A stretch of 8,358 nt of DNA from Candidatus Woesearchaeota archaeon (GTDB lineage Archaea; Nanobdellota; Nanobdellia; Woesearchaeales; UBA12501), in NCBI GenBank assembly GCA_014729495.1, contig WJJV01000079.1:1-8358 (forward strand). The letters run 5' to 3'. How positions within the stretch are numbered: the first letter of the stretch is position 1; every line of letters starts with the position of its first letter. Both the position numbers and the translations under genes were made by a program. This document shows, in pieces, positions 5,551 to 8,358 of the stretch. The notes under the pieces are model-generated. The model saw nothing but the letters and a program-made list of their open reading frames with translations. It was not told where the DNA came from and searched no databases.

Positions 5551-7320
5551 ATGAGAAAAAAATACTTGATGATGTTTGCTCTGGCAATAATGGTTCTATC
5601 AGTATTTGTCATTGCAGACTCAACGGACAATCCTTATGCAGCTGACAGCAATGAAGATCTTGTAAAAAGATTCAATTCTGATGATACTGGAGATCTGATC
5701 AAAAACCCAGATTATCTTTCTGAGCTTGAGAGAAGAGCGACTGATGATATTTCTGTTCTCAACAACAATCCTGATTTGATGAATGCATGGCTTGATGTCT
5801 ATGGCCTAAAACCAGGTTTTGATGCAAAGGGCATCTTAACAATAAGATCATTCAACAGTGCAGGTGGGGTAGTTGTCACAGAAGGCATTTATTCAACAAC
5901 ATTCAATATAGAAGATCACCCTGGGGCATCAATAATGGGTGATGGAAGCCTTGTTCTCCCTGATGCTACAGTGATAAAAGCAGGCAATATTAAATTAGAC
6001 CAAGATGGTGATATGATTATAACCAATGGAGCAGTGTTAAATGCAAATTATGAGGATAAGATAATTCTTGTGAATTCTTCAATAACAGTAGGAGGCATGA
6101 CTTACCATTCTGAAGGTGAGGTTATAATAACAACCTTGCCTCTTGGTTATACCTTAATTCATGGAGAGGATATATCAGAATTTGATAGGGATGGAGTTTT
6201 TAAGGCAAAAATCAACGGCTCAGTAACATATGATGCCTGGGGCACTAAAGGCATCGGTTGGGGTCCAGAAACCACAACATATACTTTATATGATGATAAA
6301 GGATTAAAGATGAGGGAATATGCTGTAGATTCTCTTACTCCATTTTATGAAGGCGAAGATATGAGCAAGTGCCAGTATGACTGGGCATGCATTGCAGACA
6401 GTGATGATGCTGTCCTGGTCAATCCTTTGGAGAGTCCAGTATCAGTGACTTTCTTCAGGCCAGACGGCACAAAACAAGGAACAGCCCATTTTACAGATGA
6501 TGGAATAAGAACAGAAGGAAATGTGATGGGGTCAGGAGCTGACAGAAGGCATGTGGCTGGCTTTGTTCATCACGCTCCCAGGGGGTATCTTCATATCATC
6601 ACAAAAGATGGAAGACATCTTTATTGTCAAGGAGATGACTGCGCAATGACAGGCAGAGAGAATGTTGAACCATATATGGATAAAAGCAGAAAAGATGAAT
6701 TTTCTGAATATAAAAAGACCCATGAAAAGGATTATATTGTTCTGCACAATACACAGCTTCATGGTGACCCTAGCACTGCTAAGAATACTATAAATTATTT
6801 TGCGAATAAAAATTTCGCTGTGCAGTATGTTGTGGACACAGACGGCAAAATCTATGAGCTTACAGATTCAGGGGCTTCACCAGGAGGTATAGGAACAAGC
6901 AAGAAATTTATAAATAATCCTGATTGGTATGGTAAGATAAAAGATCTCAACTCAATAAGCATAGAATTTGTATCTTCTGCAACAAAAGATCCTACTCCTG
7001 AACAGATAGAGGCTGCATCTGAGCTGGTCTCTTATCTGCAAAAGAAACATGATATTCCCACTGATAATGTAGTGACACATTATGAGCTGACAATTTACAA
7101 TCCAGATGATCCCAGGCTAGATCCAGAAAGCCCATCATATGCTCCAGACACTCCTGGATTAGCAAGAAAACAGGTAGGCAAAGGAAAATGCGGAGTTAAT
7201 ATTCATGATAATGTTGAGGATCTCCTTGACCCTGCTACTGAGCATGCAATGCCTCCTGATCTTAGCAATATATTCGGTGAAGATGTTGCATCATGTGTTG
7301 AAGAAGGCTCATCATCCTGA
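5551..7320 (+). CDS. Secreted N-acetylmuramoyl-L-alanine amidase (Amidase_2/PGRP-type) with large beta-rich N-terminal region
   Basis: Starting at 5551 the protein has 589 residues and a Sec-type signal: MRKKYL, a hydrophobic core (MMFALAIMVLSVFVIA), then ADSTDN. Residues 25-85 look helical. About 85-380 is beta-rich with many short Gly/Asp turns and two close cysteine pairs (Cys274/Cys280, Cys359/Cys364) that could form disulfides outside the cell. Residues 390-560 resemble the zinc amidase fold that cuts the muramic acid to L-Ala bond in murein: His399 in YIVLHNTQ, VQYVVDTDGKIYEL, Glu472 in SISIEF, His510 in VVTHYEL, and Cys547 in GKGKCG as the likely third zinc ligand, as in T7-lysozyme-like members. 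The usual AWHAG is absent (GASPGGIG instead). It is the second gene of an operon with a class III-signal protein. The target is unclear, since archaea do not normally make murein; a bacterial wall is the likeliest substrate. Confidence 0.85.
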   Translation: MRKKYLMMFALAIMVLSVFVIADSTDNPYAADSNEDLVKRFNSDDTGDLIKNPDYLSELERRATDDISVLNNNPDLMNAWLDVYGLKPGFDAKGILTIRSFNSAGGVVVTEGIYSTTFNIEDHPGASIMGDGSLVLPDATVIKAGNIKLDQDGDMIITNGAVLNANYEDKIILVNSSITVGGMTYHSEGEVIITTLPLGYTLIHGEDISEFDRDGVFKAKINGSVTYDAWGTKGIGWGPETTTYTLYDDKGLKMREYAVDSLTPFYEGEDMSKCQYDWACIADSDDAVLVNPLESPVSVTFFRPDGTKQGTAHFTDDGIRTEGNVMGSGADRRHVAGFVHHAPRGYLHIITKDGRHLYCQGDDCAMTGRENVEPYMDKSRKDEFSEYKKTHEKDYIVLHNTQLHGDPSTAKNTINYFANKNFAVQYVVDTDGKIYELTDSGASPGGIGTSKKFINNPDWYGKIKDLNSISIEFVSSATKDPTPEQIEAASELVSYLQKKHDIPTDNVVTHYELTIYNPDDPRLDPESPSYAPDTPGLARKQVGKGKCGVNIHDNVEDLLDPATEHAMPPDLSNIFGEDVASCVEEGSSS

Positions 7321-7376
7321 AAAGATATATCTTTCTGCAGGAATTATTGAAAATGGCACCAAGCTATTTTCAAGAC

Positions 7377-7493
7377 TAAAAATTTGACCATCTAAAGATA
7401 ATGCCGACTCGCAAGCTCGTCTGGCATTATCAGACTTGCAAATTCTTTCGAATTTGCAAGTAAAATGCAAATCCGTTAATGGTCAAATTTTTA
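7377..7493. repeat. 117-bp element with 15-bp terminal inverted repeats and two internal hairpins
   Basis: TAAAAATTTGACCAT (7377-7391) is the exact reverse complement of 7479-7493. Three more pairs (7393-7395 with 7476-7478) follow after a one-base bulge. Inside are two hairpins. One pairs GATAATGCC (7397-7405) with GGCATTATC (7423-7431), plus GAC/GTC further in. The other pairs ACTTGCAAATTC (7434-7445) with GAATTTGCAAGT (7450-7461), a perfect 12-bp stem closed by TTTC. Together these form a three-way junction. It lies 57 bp after the amidase stop and just before the CapA-like gene. The 3' arm ends in TTTTT, so it may also terminate the amidase operon. Alternatives are a non-autonomous mobile element (MITE; ends begin and end in TA) or a structured RNA. 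It contains no ORF. Confidence 0.7.
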
Positions 7494-7506
7494 TTATTTG
7501 TTCAGC

Positions 7507-7519
7507 AATAAATAAATAC
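7507..7519 (+). promoter_or_regulatory. Weak TATA-like box of the CapA-like gene
   Basis: AATAAATAAATAC is centred about 28 bp upstream of ATG 7541, consistent with a leaderless start. There is no SD before that ATG. The match is weaker than at the other promoters in the window. Confidence 0.4.
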
Positions 7520-7540
7520 TGCCTTGTTTTCTGCAGCTCT

Positions 7541-8358
7541 ATGGGAGTCAACAGAAGGGAATTCATCAAATCAACAGCCTGCCTGCAGCTTGCGCTTGCC
7601 GATACAGGATTATCTAAAGTATTGTCTGCAGACCAGAAAAAGAAAGCAAGAGTAATATTCGGCGGAGACACGCTTCTTGGAGGATACTACAACAGTTTCT
7701 ACGGCACAATGACTGATCTTCCTGACAAAATAGACAGGCTGAAATCAGAAACAGGCCTCAGTGCTGTTGCAGACCACTTTCTTGGGAATCTTCTGCATCT
7801 TTTCCGCGAATCTGCTCTTTCAGTCGCAAATCTTGAAGGCCCGATAACAGAAAGATACTCTGTCAGCGACATAGAGAGGAGGATGGTGTCAAAGAAGGTG
7901 CCTTTAAGGCAGCATGAGGATACAGCAGATATACTGCAGATTGCAGGCATAGATATGGTTACTCTTGCCAATAATCACATGTATGACTTCAACAGGGAAG
8001 ATGGATTGAAGAGTACAGTGGATATGCTGGACAAAAAGGTGCAGTATGTAGGTGCAGGCCTGATGGAAGATGCTTACAGATGCCAGGTTATCCCTGTGAA
8101 CGGCATTTACATAGCATTTATGGGCATTACAGATGTGATAGAGCCTGAAGGCATGGCTGCAGCAAAGAACAGGTTAGGGGTTGCTGCAATAACTGAAACA
8201 TCAGACTACAGAAACAGCAGTATGCTGAACTATGCTCTGGAAAATATTGAAGAAGCCAGGAAATACTCTGATTTTTCTGTTGTGCTTCTTCATGCAGGTC
8301 CGGCACGCGGCAGAGAACTTAATGCAAGACAGATAGAAATAGCGGATATTCTGGTGGA
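7541..8358 (+). CDS. CapA-family (PGA_cap) metallophosphatase-like protein with twin-arginine signal, 3' truncated by the window
   Basis: An ORF of 272 codons runs off the right edge. It begins MGVNRREFIKSTA, a twin-arginine (Tat) motif, followed by a mildly hydrophobic stretch to about residue 30, so the protein is predicted to be exported folded. The rest matches the CapA fold related to calcineurin-like phosphoesterases: IFGGDTLLGG (metal-binding Asp), ANLEGPIT, TLANNHMYDFNREDGL (the NNH motif), the YVGAG segment, and VVLLHAGPARGREL, which corresponds to the family's HWGP block. The final GHHPH-type block would lie beyond the window. CapA was named from poly-gamma-glutamate capsule synthesis in Bacillus, but most homologues are of unknown function. 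The start at 7541 is chosen for the Tat motif and the TATA-like box; there is no SD. It is separated from the amidase operon by the inverted-repeat element, so it is probably a separate unit. Confidence 0.88.
   Translation, partial: MGVNRREFIKSTACLQLALADTGLSKVLSADQKKKARVIFGGDTLLGGYYNSFYGTMTDLPDKIDRLKSETGLSAVADHFLGNLLHLFRESALSVANLEGPITERYSVSDIERRMVSKKVPLRQHEDTADILQIAGIDMVTLANNHMYDFNREDGLKSTVDMLDKKVQYVGAGLMEDAYRCQVIPVNGIYIAFMGITDVIEPEGMAAAKNRLGVAAITETSDYRNSSMLNYALENIEEARKYSDFSVVLLHAGPARGRELNARQIEIADILV

Noticed and set aside
7483..7971. Minus-strand open frames opposite the CapA-like gene
   Set aside because: Both are antisense to a clearly coding plus-strand frame with family motifs and show no start signals.

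Overview
The window looks archaeal, most likely from a DPANN-type lineage resembling Woesearchaeota or Pacearchaeota. Four things point there: an archaeal/eukaryal RNase P protein (Rpp21/Rpr2), TATA boxes about 26 bp upstream of several start codons, strong GGTGATC-type Shine-Dalgarno (SD) sites at other genes, and a secreted protein with the KRGQ-type class III (prepilin-like) signal common in these genomes. Arg is mostly AGA/AGG and ATA is common. The lineage is inferred from gene content and style, not from a phylogenetic marker.

Left part (1-947): a minus-strand gene fragment (1-151), then a gene-free stretch (152-529). That stretch holds three diverged tandem copies of an ~83-nt unit with conserved, partly self-complementary blocks, possibly a structured RNA. 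Next is rnp4 (RNase P component 4) on the minus strand. A divergent promoter region (851-947) separates it from a plus-strand operon.

Middle (948-4796): the plus-strand operon encodes a 424-aa coiled-coil protein of unknown function, an overlapping 50-aa two-helix membrane protein, and an intact citrate synthase. A bacterial-type phosphoglycerate kinase gene converges on it from the minus strand. Two active-site positions in that kinase differ from the family norm.

Right part (4797-8358): a tight two-gene operon for exported proteins encodes a class III-signal protein and a 589-aa secreted protein ending in a zinc N-acetylmuramoyl-L-alanine amidase domain. In three sample lines it is more AT-rich (33-43% GC) than sample lines from its neighbours (47-53%). 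A 117-bp element with 15-bp perfect terminal inverted repeats enclosing two hairpins follows, then a partial CapA-family protein with a twin-arginine signal. An amidase that cuts peptide from muramic acid, in an organism not expected to make murein, suggests these surface genes act on bacterial cell walls, perhaps those of a host or neighbour.

Start architecture is mixed. rnp4, the coiled-coil gene, the class III-signal gene and capA-like all have a TATA-like box placing the predicted transcript start at or very near the ATG (leaderless). pgk, citrate synthase, the amidase and the left-edge gene carry SD sequences.
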